From Solen grandis (Eukaryota; Mollusca; Bivalvia; Adapedonta; Solenidae), in assembly GCA_021229015.1 (NCBI GenBank), contig CM037794.1, positions 36,782,827 to 36,846,826 on the forward strand: a stretch of 64,000 bases of DNA, given 5' to 3'. Below the pieces are notes generated by a model. That model saw only the letters and a program-made list of their open reading frames with translations. It was not told the DNA's origin and ran no database searches. A program made the position numbers and the translations under genes. Positions 1-10,165 of the stretch are shown here, in pieces (positions within the stretch are counted from its first letter, which is position 1; the number at the start of each line of letters is the position of its first letter).

Positions 1-361
1 ACCCCCCCCCCCCCCTTTCGAAACCCTCTGCTGGGTTCCTTGTATTTTTTAAGATATAATCATTCCATCTTTATACTTGTATTGACTTATGGAGACGTTA
101 ACTTCGTCTCATATGATTGTCACTAGTTTGTTGATACACATCCTACTTTAAAACACCAATTACCACGTTCACAAATCTACGATTGTATTCTCAATACAAT
201 ATAGACCTCCTGGGGCAAGAAAGGTAAGAAAATACCCTTGTCAAATCAGGAAGTGTTTCTTTTAATTGCGACATGACATACTATCTAGCAATCAGGAACA
301 TTTAAACCTCAGTTATATTTTATAGTTATTTCCACCTGACCTTTAAAATAATTTGGAACAG

Positions 362-501
362 GAAGTTATGCCTGGCTGTCCGAGAAGTTGTCCATGAAGA
401 GCGGGAGCGAAAGATAAAGGAGAGGGAGGAGTGGATACAGATGAAGACCTACCACAACCAGATTTTACAGAAGGCCACACTCACGGAGAGTCACGGGTTC
501 G
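362..501 (+). CDS. Penultimate coding exon of EF-hand-like gene, copy A
   Basis: An open 140-base exon lies between a good acceptor (TTTGGAACAG, ending at 361) and a donor (G|GTACGT at 502). It encodes 46 residues of a charged, helical stretch rich in E, R and K (VREVVHEERERKIKEREEW is typical), likely coiled-coil-like. One base precedes the first full codon and one follows the last, so the phase fits both the upstream exon visible for copy B (35,140-35,231) and the terminal exon at 5,178. The first exons of this copy would lie left of the window. The protein family is not recognised with certainty; the upstream exons of the sister copy look like an EF-hand pair. Confidence 0.72.
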
Positions 502-698
502 GTACGTGGCTCTAACAAACTTTTAACTGAACTTGCGACCTAGCGGTATACCATCGAAAGTCCGAAATTTTATTAAAATAATTTAATTAAGAGTTCGTTC
601 CTGTATTAGCCAGCTACGAAAAAAAGGCAGTCAAGTATTGTTGAGCATATATATTGGTGCACAAAGACGCTCGAGTGTAAAACGTGTATACATGTATA

Positions 699-2225
699 AT
701 CATTATAGGGACCGCCTCATTGTAAGGATCTCCTCACAATTGGGAACATATCACCATTGAGGTCATCACGCCGTTGTGACCACCTAACAATTATCACAAT
801 TATGCTTATCTCATGTTTGGGTCAACCTAACTATTGGAACAAACTTATTATCTGACTTTATGAACCACTTTACTACTGAGATCACCTTATTATTGGAGCA
901 CCTCGCTTTTGGAACCACCTCACCGTTGAGACCATTTCACCATTCGGACCATTTCATTAATGGGACCACCTCACTATTAGGACCATTTCATCATAGGGAC
1001 CGCCTCACTTTAAACACCATTTCACCATAGGGACCGCCTCACTATAAGCACCATTTCACCATAGGGACAACCTCACTATTAGGACCATTTCAATATTGGG
1101 ACAACCTCACTACTAGGACCATTTCACTATAGGGACCACCTCACTATTAGGACCATTTCACCATTGAGACCATTTCACTATTGGGACCATTTCACTATTA
1201 GGACCATTTCACTATTGGGACCAACTCACTTTTAGGACCATATCACCATTGGGACCATTTCACTATTGGGACCATTTACTATAATGAGAATTTCACTATT
1301 GGGACCAACTCACTATTTGGACCATTTAAACATAGAGACCATCCCACTATTAGGACTATATCACTATTGGGACCACCTCACTATTAGGACCTTTTCACTA
1401 TAGGGACAACGTCACTATTAGGAAAATTTCACCATTGGGAACAGCTCACTTTTAGGACCATTTCACTATTGGGACCACCTCACTTTAAGGACCATTTCAC
1501 TATAGGGACCACCTCACTATTAGGACCATTTCACAATTTGGACCATTTCACTATAGGGACCACTTTACTATTAGGACCATTTCATTATAGGGACCATTTC
1601 ACTATAGGGACCATTTCAGTATTGGGACCATTTCACTATAGGAACAACTCACTATCGGGACCATTTCACAATTGGGACCATTTCACTTTAGGGACCACTT
1701 TACTATTAGGACCATTTCATTATAGGGACCATTTCACTATAGGGACCATTGCAATATTAGGACCATTTCACTATATGGACCACCTCACTATTAGGACCAT
1801 TTCACTATTGGGACCACCTCACTATTGGGACCATTTCACTATTGGGACCATTTCACTATAGGGACCACCTCACAATCGGGACCATTTCACTATTGGGACC
1901 ATTTCACTATTGGGACCACCTCACTATAGGGACCATTTCACTATTGGGACCATTTCACTATAGCGACCACCTCACTATTAGGACCATTTCACTATTGGGA
2001 CCATTTCACTATTGGGACCACCTCACTTTTAGGACCATTCGTCTGTTGAGACCATTTCACCATCGGGACCATTTCACTTCTGAGATCAACTTTCCTTTGA
2101 GAACATCATTTCACTATTGGGACCAGTTCACTTTTGGGACCATTTCACCATCGGGACCATTTCACTTCTGAGATCAACTTTCCTTTTGAGAACATCTTAC
2201 AATTGACACCACCTCATTATTGAAG
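699..2225 (+). repeat. 17-base minisatellite, copy A
   Basis: About 1.5 kb of imperfect repeats of a 17-base unit of the type GGGACCATTTCACTATT, alternating with GGGACCACCTCACTATT, often in 34-base pairs. It lies in the last intron of the EF-hand-like gene and is present in copy B too, where it is about 150 bases shorter. Because 17 is not a multiple of three, each frame repeats after 51 bases and gives a 17-residue periodic peptide, which explains the long open frames at 1,469-2,171; these are not treated as genes. Confidence 0.93.
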
Positions 2226-3414
2226 ACCCTCTTCCCCTAGTTTCCCTGTAGTAAGTATTGTCATTTGAAGGAACAGCGGAAACGGGTCATTTTAAGTTAT
2301 TTTGTCTTGAATACAGAAAAAGAAAAAAAATCAATACTAACCTTAAAATTAAGAGTTTAAATGAGGGAGGAATCCGGATTTATTCATTCTGTTTTCTGAG
2401 TGAAAAAACAGCATATAAATACATAATGATTTTAATCGTTATACAGTTTTGTGTATAGCGATTTTACCAATCAACTTATTGCCCTTTTGGCTTATGCTTT
2501 GTAGCATAAGCAGTAGAGAAATGTTCACTTGACTGTAAAAATAATATACAATTTTGTATACAATTTACTTGAGTTTTATGTTTCCAGTCCTATGGAGACC
2601 TTGTCTACATGAAAAAGATTTGGTGCCGCCTAACTGCGATATCTTGCCGCAGACGACTGGTGTGTATCGACATCAAGTCACGCGGCTTGGCATCGAACCT
2701 TTGATCTCTCGGTTATGGGGAAAATGCTCTTACTGATACAGTCTTTATGAACAGTATTTATACAGTCTTGACAACCTGATTAAGGTAATCCATCCATCAT
2801 TTATTTTTAATCATCGTCTTTCAAGTGATCGTGGGAATGTTATAAAGTAAATGCAAGCCTTTATAGTCTCAGAGCAAAATAGTCAATAACTTCAAACCAA
2901 TGGATGCTACGTCTGCAATGAAGTGTTTTAAGCATTTGAAGGACCATGCTTATGATTTAATGATGGATTGATTGCCTTAACCACTCAACGTGTCATATTT
3001 TCTCAGCGCATGAGATAGAAACTACTGATTTGTAAACCATAGCTTTTGGGGAAAATACACCAAGGTGGCGCCACTTTCATTTTCCGAATATGTTACGATA
3101 TGAGAGCTTTAAAGGTGGACTTATAGATATTATACCACTTAAGGAACAGTTTTGCATCACAGTTTTGCATATGTAATTAGAAAATATAGGCAAAAGCAAT
3201 AAGTTTTTGTCGATCATTAAATATTTCTGTTGAATTTCATGCTAAACCAATGGTTATATTGTAATCAAAATGGTTACTTAATCACCCTGATTAACCTATT
3301 GTGTAAACAGCCTAATCAATATATTATTTATATTTGATAAATATAGTCACCAGCGTTCGAGAAGTTTGTTTCTATAGACGTTATAACCTAACCGAAGTTT
3401 TATACAACTGATTA
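2226..3414. other. Intron of EF-hand-like gene, mostly unique sequence
   Basis: AT-rich intronic sequence. A short stretch at 2,554-2,590 and about 326 bases at 2,838-3,163 are absent from copy B; the latter junction has GTTTTGCAT-type homology, so it may be a deletion in B rather than an insertion in A. Apart from a tRNA-like stretch near 2,700, I see no gene here. Confidence 0.6.
2675..2735 (-). repeat. tRNA-like SINE head fragment
   Basis: On the minus strand the sequence reads AGAGCATTTTCCCCATAACC followed by GAGAGATCAAAGGTTCGATGCC. This resembles the second half of a tRNA with a pol III B box (GGTTCGATGCC). It is probably the head of a tRNA-derived SINE; the body is not clear. The same piece is present in copy B near 40,370-40,425. 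Confidence 0.45.
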
Positions 3415-4536
3415 CCACGTTTTAACCATGATTTTAGCCAAACCATGATTATAACCCATGGTTAAATTTTAACGAAGGTTTCTTCAAATGGGTGAATGTC
3501 GCTAATTCGTGTGTTACACTTAATCGTTAGCACGTCATACGCTAGCTGTACACAAGAAGATAAAACATAATAACTGTTACCTTCTCTTTCACTTGATTGT
3601 CGGCGTATGGATGGCTGCATGGCGCTTTTTAATACGACCAATTTCTGCTGGTCCCCAGTTTCCGTTTCCGTTAATATACAATGGATTAACTGCATTCGTT
3701 GTAATGCTTACTGCTTAGAGACTAGCCACAGGACATTAGATTTACAAGTGATGCATAAAATACATTGCAAACGTACACAATGTAATTTACTAATTTACGT
3801 AGATGTACATTAAAGCTGTATACATAGACTTACAAGTAGTGAGAAGAAACAACTCAATAACACAAATGAAATAGTCAGTAGAAAGCATAATCTTTGCATG
3901 TATACGCAAGCACTTCTCATTGAAGATGAATGCATGTGTAAGTTACATCAACCGATTATTTACGTAAATGCCTTTCCACGTTTTAACCATGATTTTAGCC
4001 AAACCATGATTATAACCCATGGTTAAATTTTAACGAAGGTTTCTTCAAATGGGTGAATGTCGCTAATTCGTGTGTTACACTTAATCGTTAGCACGTCATA
4101 CGCTAGCTGTACACAAGAAGATAAAACATAATAACTGTTACCTTCTCTTTCACTTGATTGTCGGCGTATGGATGGCTGCATGGCGCTTTTTAATACGACC
4201 AATTTCTGCTGGTCCCCAGTTTCCGTTTCCGTTAATATACAATGGATTAACTGCATTCGTTGTAATGCTTACTGCTTAGAGACTAGCCACAGGACATTAG
4301 ATTTACAAGTGATGCATAAAATACATTGCAAACGTACACAATGTCATTTACTAATTTACGTAGATGTACATTAAAGCTGTATACATAGACTTACAAGTAG
4401 TGAGAAGAAACAACTCAATAACACAAATGAAATAGTCAGTAGAAAGCATAATCTTTGCATGTATACGCAAGCACTTCTCATTGAAGATGAATGCATGTGT
4501 AAGTTACATCAACCGATTATTTACGTAAATGCCTTT
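3415..4536 (+). repeat. 561-base tandem duplication private to copy A
   Basis: Units 3,415-3,975 and 3,976-4,536 are almost identical; I noticed one difference (A at 3,784 versus C at 4,345). Copy B has only one unit (about 40,786-41,346). Both units start at CCACGTTTTAACC and the junction shows CCA homology. The duplicated open frames (68 and 77 residues) arise from this and show no recognisable domain. The near identity dates the event well after the A/B split. Confidence 0.92.
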
Positions 4537-4734
4537 CCATAGGTTTAAGTCATTAAAATTATAAAACAAGTGTTTTCGTCATCGTACTTTCGCGTTTTCA
4601 TCATCATAGTACTTTTGCTTTTTCGTCATCGTACTTCCGCGATTTCGTGTTTTCGCGTTTAAAATTCCTCCATTCATAGGCGAATATGTAGATGGTCCTA
4701 ACGGAATACCGTACGTACTGGTGTAACAATGGTT

Positions 4735-5030
4735 CATGAAGATAAGATGGTTTAACGACCCGCCTGCATTATTTCAATAATTTAGTGACTCTATATGAGA
4801 CAGACACGCTGTCTAAACACGATGATATGCCATAGGCAACTGACATGTTATCAGACTCAGTCACACTATCCTGACACTGGGCCAACAATGCTTAGAATTG
4901 CCCTGATGGTCTGAGCACAGCGCAATGGAGATATTCCAGAACTACTACTTTGTGTATGTTGCGGCCGAGGATCGGACCAACGACCTCTCGACCTTATAGA
5001 GCGGGTACTCTAATTATTCGGGGCCAGTTT
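4735..5030 (-). mobile_element. tRNA-derived SINE, copy A
   Basis: Read on the minus strand: a tRNA-like head with an A-box-like ATTAGAGTACCCGCT and a B-box-like TTGGTCCGATCCTCGG, then a body with TTGGCCCAGTGTCAGGATAG, and an end with GGCGGGTCGTTAAACCA. The body and end match the SINE at 19,555-19,847, so it is the same family, older and diverged. The copy B counterpart is at about 41,520-41,826. It sits in the last intron of the EF-hand-like gene. Confidence 0.8.
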
Positions 5031-5052
5031 AAAAGTAGGTTCTAGGGATCTT

Positions 5053-5057
<5 letters not shown>

Positions 5058-5091
<34 letters not shown>
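5058..5091 (+). repeat. (GT)n microsatellite
   Basis: A run of about 16 GT units in the last intron, shortened to about 8 units in copy B (near 41,862-41,878). Confidence 0.95.
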
Positions 5092-5098
<7 letters not shown>

Positions 5099-5177
5099 AT
5101 GGTTCACGTTACTTAATTTAGTTCTTCAGCTTATAACTCCATGAAGTAATATTCTTGCTTGTGATAAATGGTTTCAG

Positions 5178-5413
5178 CTCCAGCCTCGATTGCCGACATC
5201 GATTCATTTAAATCCCTTTCTAAGAGGAACAGCTACCAAACTCTGCCCCTTGTTACTTCACGGGTACCCAGTCAGGTGTCGATGACGTCAGCACGCGGAA
5301 GTAGACTTCAGCTTTCTTTGTGTACGCCATTAGAATCCACAAGATCTATGGTTATCTCATCAATCAAGCCCAAGAAGAAAAAGAAGACAACTATGAAACG
5401 AAAAGGGAAATAA
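5178..5413 (+). CDS. Terminal coding exon of EF-hand-like gene, copy A
   Basis: The acceptor GGTTTCAG ends at 5,177, two bases complete the split codon left by the exon ending at 501, and the frame runs to TAA at 5,411. It encodes 78 residues: a serine-rich, probably disordered tail (KSLSKRNSYQTLPL, LESTRSMVISS) ending in a very basic KPKKKKKTTMKRKGK. The ATG at 5,168 belongs to the intron and is not the start. The lysine tail could bind nucleic acid or serve as a nuclear localisation signal, but nothing proves it. A poly(A) signal follows 58 bases after the stop. In copy B the same exon is broken. Confidence 0.72.
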
Positions 5414-5470
5414 TAAAACAACAACACAATATTGCATTTTCAATTTATTAACCTTATAGCTATTACTATG

Positions 5471-5476
5471 AATAAA
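5471..5476 (+). promoter_or_regulatory. Poly(A) signal of EF-hand-like gene, copy A
   Basis: AATAAA lies 58 bases past the stop codon on the coding strand; the copy B equivalent is at 43,132-43,137. Confidence 0.6.
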
Positions 5477-7187
5477 ATTGTTGCATAAAGCAACGGACAC
5501 TGAACGCTTGCTATTTCAAGAAACAAATTGCATGCTTATCATAATGTGTCTTTGGGAGAATTATTTGTGTTAGTTATATTAAATTGCCTTTTTAACACTT
5601 TAAATGTGTAATCGTTTATTAATAGTGTAATTTAATATTTGAAATGCAAAGGTTGATAGTTTCTGAAGATGATGGGCTTTCTAAGTATGCAAAAATACAA
5701 CGTATGTAGTTAAGTATCCCCCATTATACCAGACAGCTAAACGGATATGGGATAGCATTATATGTACTTCTGGCAATAATAGCAAAAATGTTCTGTCTAG
5801 GCACATTATCATGTTTACAAATTTCTATTAAAGTTTATGACAATACATTTAGAATATACAATGTTTCCATATCATTGATGATTTATAACAACTGATTAGA
5901 TCTCCATATCTCTGCTTAATACGAATTAACGTTTCATGTATATCACCATCCTGGGTAATCCTATCCTAAACAAAACAGAAAATCTAAGATGCGAAAAATA
6001 TCCGATTTGCTTCATCTGGCATTTTTAGAAACGTAAGACAAATCTGTTAATATCTCTAAAATATCAACACCAGCATCTACAGCAATTCGTAAAGTAACAC
6101 ATAACGCAAAAATCCAACATTCTCTTAAAAACATATAATTATCAGTATGGTGCATAACGCAAAAAGGTTCAATCACAGAATTAATACTAAATCTGTACTA
6201 AAGAATATTTTGATAAAGATTGCTTTATTGAAAGAATAGCCCTTTGAACCTGTGAAGAAATATCATCCATTGCATTATTCAAAGATTTTTGTGGAGTAAG
6301 CGGTTTATTTATTAACAGACGTACTTCTGACAGCTACTGCACGGAGAAACACGTCATTTTCGTTTCATTGACCACTAAAAGCGGTTGTATTTAAAAGATT
6401 TTTATGACCGTGTAAATATTACGAATCACTGCGTGTAAAAATTTCGGATGACATTTTGCTCAAACTTAAGGATTAAACTCTCTTTGATATTTTTTTCTCA
6501 TAAAATTGTAATTAAAAAAGGAAATAAATGTCCTGTTGTTTGGTTTTCCCATGTCTTCATTTAAAAAAAAATTTGAATTAAGTCAAATACGTAAAATTAA
6601 CTACATCATCGACAAAAATTAAGCACAGTATAGCGATATATATCATTGGTTATAAAATTAAATATTACATTTTGTCTGAAGAGGATTGGTAACTCATTTA
6701 TCCTTTACCTCATGCATATACATGTAAAAAATTACAACTTGGCGAATATTACTTGACTGAAATAAATACCGTATATGAAATAATGACTTTTTCTTTGCCA
6801 TGCAGACTCTGTAGAATATGATTTACAGTATTGCATGAGCAAACAGAGGAGATCCTCTAGAAGGAGCGGTCTGATCTGGATTTTCTCTGTTTGCTATGTC
6901 ATCAAAACGAGTATTTGAGGTAAAGAGAAATAAAAATAACAAAAATAGTATATCACCCTGCCTTATATCAATAACATTTGCAAAAAAAAAAAAATAATAA
7001 AAAAAAGTTACTTCAATAACAGATTTTTTTTCATATACAAAGCTTATAGAACACGAAATTTTTGGGATTCAAAAAGCTTATCATGCTTAATTTATGAAAT
7101 GCTATACGAGAATCCGGTATCAAATATACACGACAAAACAATCTGTGATTAAAAGAAAACATCTGCTTCCGCCTATTTACCTTATTT
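5477..7187. other. Intergenic region between convergent genes, copy A
   Basis: AT-rich spacer between the poly(A) signals of the EF-hand-like gene and the TLR gene, which face each other tail to tail. It is well conserved in copy B. Apart from the inverted repeat at 6,838-6,895, no coding exon or known repeat is apparent. Confidence 0.6.
6838..6895. repeat. Conserved inverted repeat downstream of TLR, copy A
   Basis: Left arm AGCAAACAGAGGAGATCC and right arm GGATTTTCTCTGTTTGCT pair over 11 outer bases plus ATCC, with about 22 bases between. The same structure is kept in copy B (44,521-44,578). It could be a small inverted-repeat transposon remnant or an RNA hairpin in a long 3' UTR. Confidence 0.7.
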
Positions 7188-7193
7188 TTTATT
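7188..7193 (-). promoter_or_regulatory. Candidate poly(A) signal of TLR, copy A
   Basis: TTTATT on the plus strand (AATAAA on the minus) lies about 310 bases past the TLR stop, and is kept in copy B at 44,873-44,878. Confidence 0.5.
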
Positions 7194-7504
7194 TGTCCAC
7201 AATAAAACTTATACATAGTATTTGTGATCAAATTCACACGTACTATATTACTAAAATAATGATACAAACACAGCCAGGTGCTTTTAAAATCCATTGCTAC
7301 TTCTAAGAAAAGAACAAATAAAAAAATCACGCACTTCAATACTGTTTAAATTTTCTTCTATGAGAAAAATCCTTTACAAAGCAATAGCTTACATACAGTT
7401 CTACGCAGATTATATATAGCATAGCATGCTTATGTGCGTGATCATTCAGCTGAAGTCATAAATACTTTAACAAGCTATACAAATCCAAAACCCATTCTGA
7501 TCTT

Positions 7505-9715
7505 TCAACAAATCTTACATACTGAGTCAAACACAAAACTCTGCTCCGCTAGACGGACGATAGATTTACAAACATTTTCAACCGGCGGATGCATCGTGTA
7601 CTCTCCATTGATCTTCACCATTTTCACTCTTGTGTACCGCTGGAATATCTTTCTAAGAAACGGCGGCATCTTATCTTCATCAACATGCTCTAGGAAAACA
7701 AGAATGATGGGTTTTCCCTGCTTGTATGCCTCCTCAACTTCTCGCGAGCACCAGTTTTTGTTACAATAAGATTCAGACACTGCGACTATCAGGACACAAG
7801 ATTCCGAAACACATCTAACAATCTCCGCCGCTACATCCATACCTGCCTCAAAGTCTATTTCATTGTTACATATCACATTGAAAGGTACGTCCAGCATTGT
7901 TTTCAAACATTTCTGTAAAGCGTCACAGATGTGTTTATTAACAATATCTCCATCTTCACTGCTGTAGGACATCATTCCCATCCAGTTAATATCATTCAGT
8001 TTCTTAGATTTAAAATCATTCAAAAACGCCTGTGTTCCTTCAATGGCCTTTCTCCTATATCTCATATATAAAGCAATAAGTATAGAAACAATAGCCACAT
8101 AAACGAATAATGAACTAAATAAAATAACAATATTTTTGTAACAGAGAAACTTAGTCTCTGAAACAACAGTTTCACCAATTTCAGTTACACGTCCCTGTAT
8201 ATAACACTGGAGATTATTTTCTGTGTGTTCTCTTTGCAGCCAATCAATAAAAGCATAGCTTTTGCATGCACACTCAAAGATGTTACCCGATAATAAAATG
8301 TCACGAAGACTAGCATGATGGAGAAGTTTCTTGACATCTTCTAGTACTAAGTCACTTATGGCCTTGATTCGATTGTTTCTTAAATCTAACTTTTCAAGTG
8401 CAGATAAATGATCAATTTTAAATGAAATTGTTTCAAAAATATTTCCCGATAAGTCAAGAATTCGTAGCTTTTTGTTGTGTTGAAACATTTTGTAGGGTAA
8501 TGATCTTAAATGATTTCTTTTTAAACTTAATTCTTTTAATTTAGTTAGTGTTTTAAACAGAAAACAAAAAACCTCTGTTCTCTCCATTTTAAAGAGTCTA
8601 TTATTTCCTAAGTCTATTATTTCTATCTCCGTTAATTTTTTAAAGATATCGGGCGATAAAAATTCTATTTCATTAAAAGATACATCTATATTTAAAACAT
8701 GGTGTTCTTTCGGCAATAGGATATTTACATCTAAAGTCCGCAGCTTATTATTTTGAAATTGAATACTATTTAGGAGTACGATACAATCTGATATGTCAAT
8801 ACTACTGTTTTTAGCATCAAAGGTGTCACGTAGTATACCATTTGCATATAGTTGTTTTACTTTAAGGAAACCTTCTATATTCGTTTCAACACCTGGTTTG
8901 CAATATGTTTGGACTTGGTCTTTTAAAGGGATTATGTCACTAAACTGGATTTGAAGGAAAGAAATATTAAGTGATTCTAGAGATGGGAAAACATAATCTC
9001 GAAAAAATAAATTGTTGTTTGGTACATTTGATTGTATAACTAATGATGACCATGAAATGTCAAAATGTGTAATATTGTTCGACGCATGAGTTATATCCAC
9101 GTTACTTCCATCAAATATCAAATTAGTTCCACGAAGAGATACATTTGTCAACATATTTTTGTGATGAAGCATCTGAAAATAGTCTGCATCCATAGTAAAT
9201 GTTTCAAAGTCTTTGGTGTTTATACCATCGAGCTTCAGTGATTTTAAAGATGGCAAAATATCTCCCGGCAATAAAGCTTGTTTAACTTGTTTATCGGAAA
9301 GTGTAGTGCATCCAGACAGATCTAGTTGGACAAGGTCAAGACCATGGAATGCGGATTTTTCAAGAGAAAAATATGGCTGTCCATGAAGACCCAACTGCCT
9401 CAACGAACTTAAATTGACAAATGAAAAGTTGCGTATATGTATACCGTCAGCGTTGTCATGTAAATTTATATCGAGAGATGTTACTTGTTTCCAACTATCA
9501 TTATGAAAATACTCCGGCATAGTGTCATTTCTTAATTGCGAAACAAATACACCAACAACATGGGAAGGTATGAATTGTGGAAACGTTCCAGTGCATCTTA
9601 TGCTGTCATTGTCAACATCACAACTGTTTGCATCGGCGATACCGAGGATCAACATAACAGTAATTGTGTGTGCAAATTTGACTTCGACCATTTTTATGCG
9701 TCTGAAGCTTTTCAT
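7505..9715 (-). CDS. Toll-like receptor, copy A
   Basis: A type I membrane receptor of the innate immune system. The open frame extends up to 9,751 but opens with GTG, and a splice acceptor (TATATTTTGTAG on the minus strand, ending at 9,724) cuts into it, so the first ten or so frame residues are intronic. The start is the ATG at 9,715 (736 residues) or the ATG at 9,691 (728 residues), which leads straight into a signal peptide. Numbering from the frame's GTG: N-terminal cysteines C44 and C53, leucine-rich repeats about 110-480 (clear ones at 378-388, 407-417, 430-439, 453-463), one C-terminal cap with C494, C496, C516, C537, membrane span 540-562, TIR domain about 589-735. TIR box 1 is MSYSSED; box 2 reads EIDFEAGM instead of the usual RD..PG, and no FW box 3 is seen. 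The whole frame after the 5' UTR is one exon. Confidence 0.95.
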   Translation of the reverse strand: MKSFRRIKMVEVKFAHTITVMLILGIADANSCDVDNDSIRCTGTFPQFIPSHVVGVFVSQLRNDTMPEYFHNDSWKQVTSLDINLHDNADGIHIRNFSFVNLSSLRQLGLHGQPYFSLEKSAFHGLDLVQLDLSGCTTLSDKQVKQALLPGDILPSLKSLKLDGINTKDFETFTMDADYFQMLHHKNMLTNVSLRGTNLIFDGSNVDITHASNNITHFDISWSSLVIQSNVPNNNLFFRDYVFPSLESLNISFLQIQFSDIIPLKDQVQTYCKPGVETNIEGFLKVKQLYANGILRDTFDAKNSSIDISDCIVLLNSIQFQNNKLRTLDVNILLPKEHHVLNIDVSFNEIEFLSPDIFKKLTEIEIIDLGNNRLFKMERTEVFCFLFKTLTKLKELSLKRNHLRSLPYKMFQHNKKLRILDLSGNIFETISFKIDHLSALEKLDLRNNRIKAISDLVLEDVKKLLHHASLRDILLSGNIFECACKSYAFIDWLQREHTENNLQCYIQGRVTEIGETVVSETKFLCYKNIVILFSSLFVYVAIVSILIALYMRYRRKAIEGTQAFLNDFKSKKLNDINWMGMMSYSSEDGDIVNKHICDALQKCLKTMLDVPFNVICNNEIDFEAGMDVAAEIVRCVSESCVLIVAVSESYCNKNWCSREVEEAYKQGKPIILVFLEHVDEDKMPPFLRKIFQRYTRVKMVKINGEYTMHPPVENVCKSIVRLAEQSFVFDSVCKIC

Positions 9716-9727
9716 GGGGTTGCCTAC
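9716..9727 (-). promoter_or_regulatory. 3' splice site before TLR coding exon, copy A
   Basis: On the minus strand TTTTATATTTTGTAG|GCAACCCC, with the intron ending at 9,724. It implies a separate upstream 5' UTR exon that I cannot locate. The same site is kept in copy B (about 47,409). Confidence 0.6.
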
Positions 9728-10165
9728 AAAATATAAAACATAAAAAGTCACGTTTTACGATGTGGATAATGCGGATAATCACATTACTAATGTATCTACA
9801 TATATGTGCAAAGGAATGATGGTATTGTAAGAGCGACTTTTTAGTTTAATAATAATCTTTATCTGCTTAACTTTGCTTTCTTGATTGAGCTCGTCCACTA
9901 AAATGGACCTGATGTAAAGGCAAATCTTGGATCTCAGCATTTACATGCAGAAAAAATTGAGAAAGTTATAGTTAACATGTGAAGAACGTTAGGTTGTCAT
10001 CTGTAAATTTAAGCGAGGAAACAATATTTTTGCGAAGAATATGCTTTTCTATACTGACTGCGAGTCATTTTATAGTTGTTTCTCTGTTGTTGTCTCGGAT
10101 TTTTCTTTTTGCAGCCCAGACGCTCTACCACCATGCTACAACAGTTAGCTCATTGGCAAGGAAAT
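9728..10165. other. Upstream of TLR, copy A
   Basis: AT-rich sequence, well conserved in copy B, expected to contain the TLR 5' UTR intron and possibly its promoter. A plus-strand 65-codon open frame (9,979-10,176) is open in both copies, but has no recognisable domain and I do not call it a gene. Confidence 0.5.

Noticed and set aside
1469..2171. Open frames of 109-130 codons with HYWDHFTIGT repeats
   Set aside because: They arise from the 17-base minisatellite; no start context, splice signals or domain, and the unit structure changes between copies.
7434..7769. 111-codon plus-strand frame over the TLR 3' end
   Set aside because: Antisense shadow of the TIR coding sequence.
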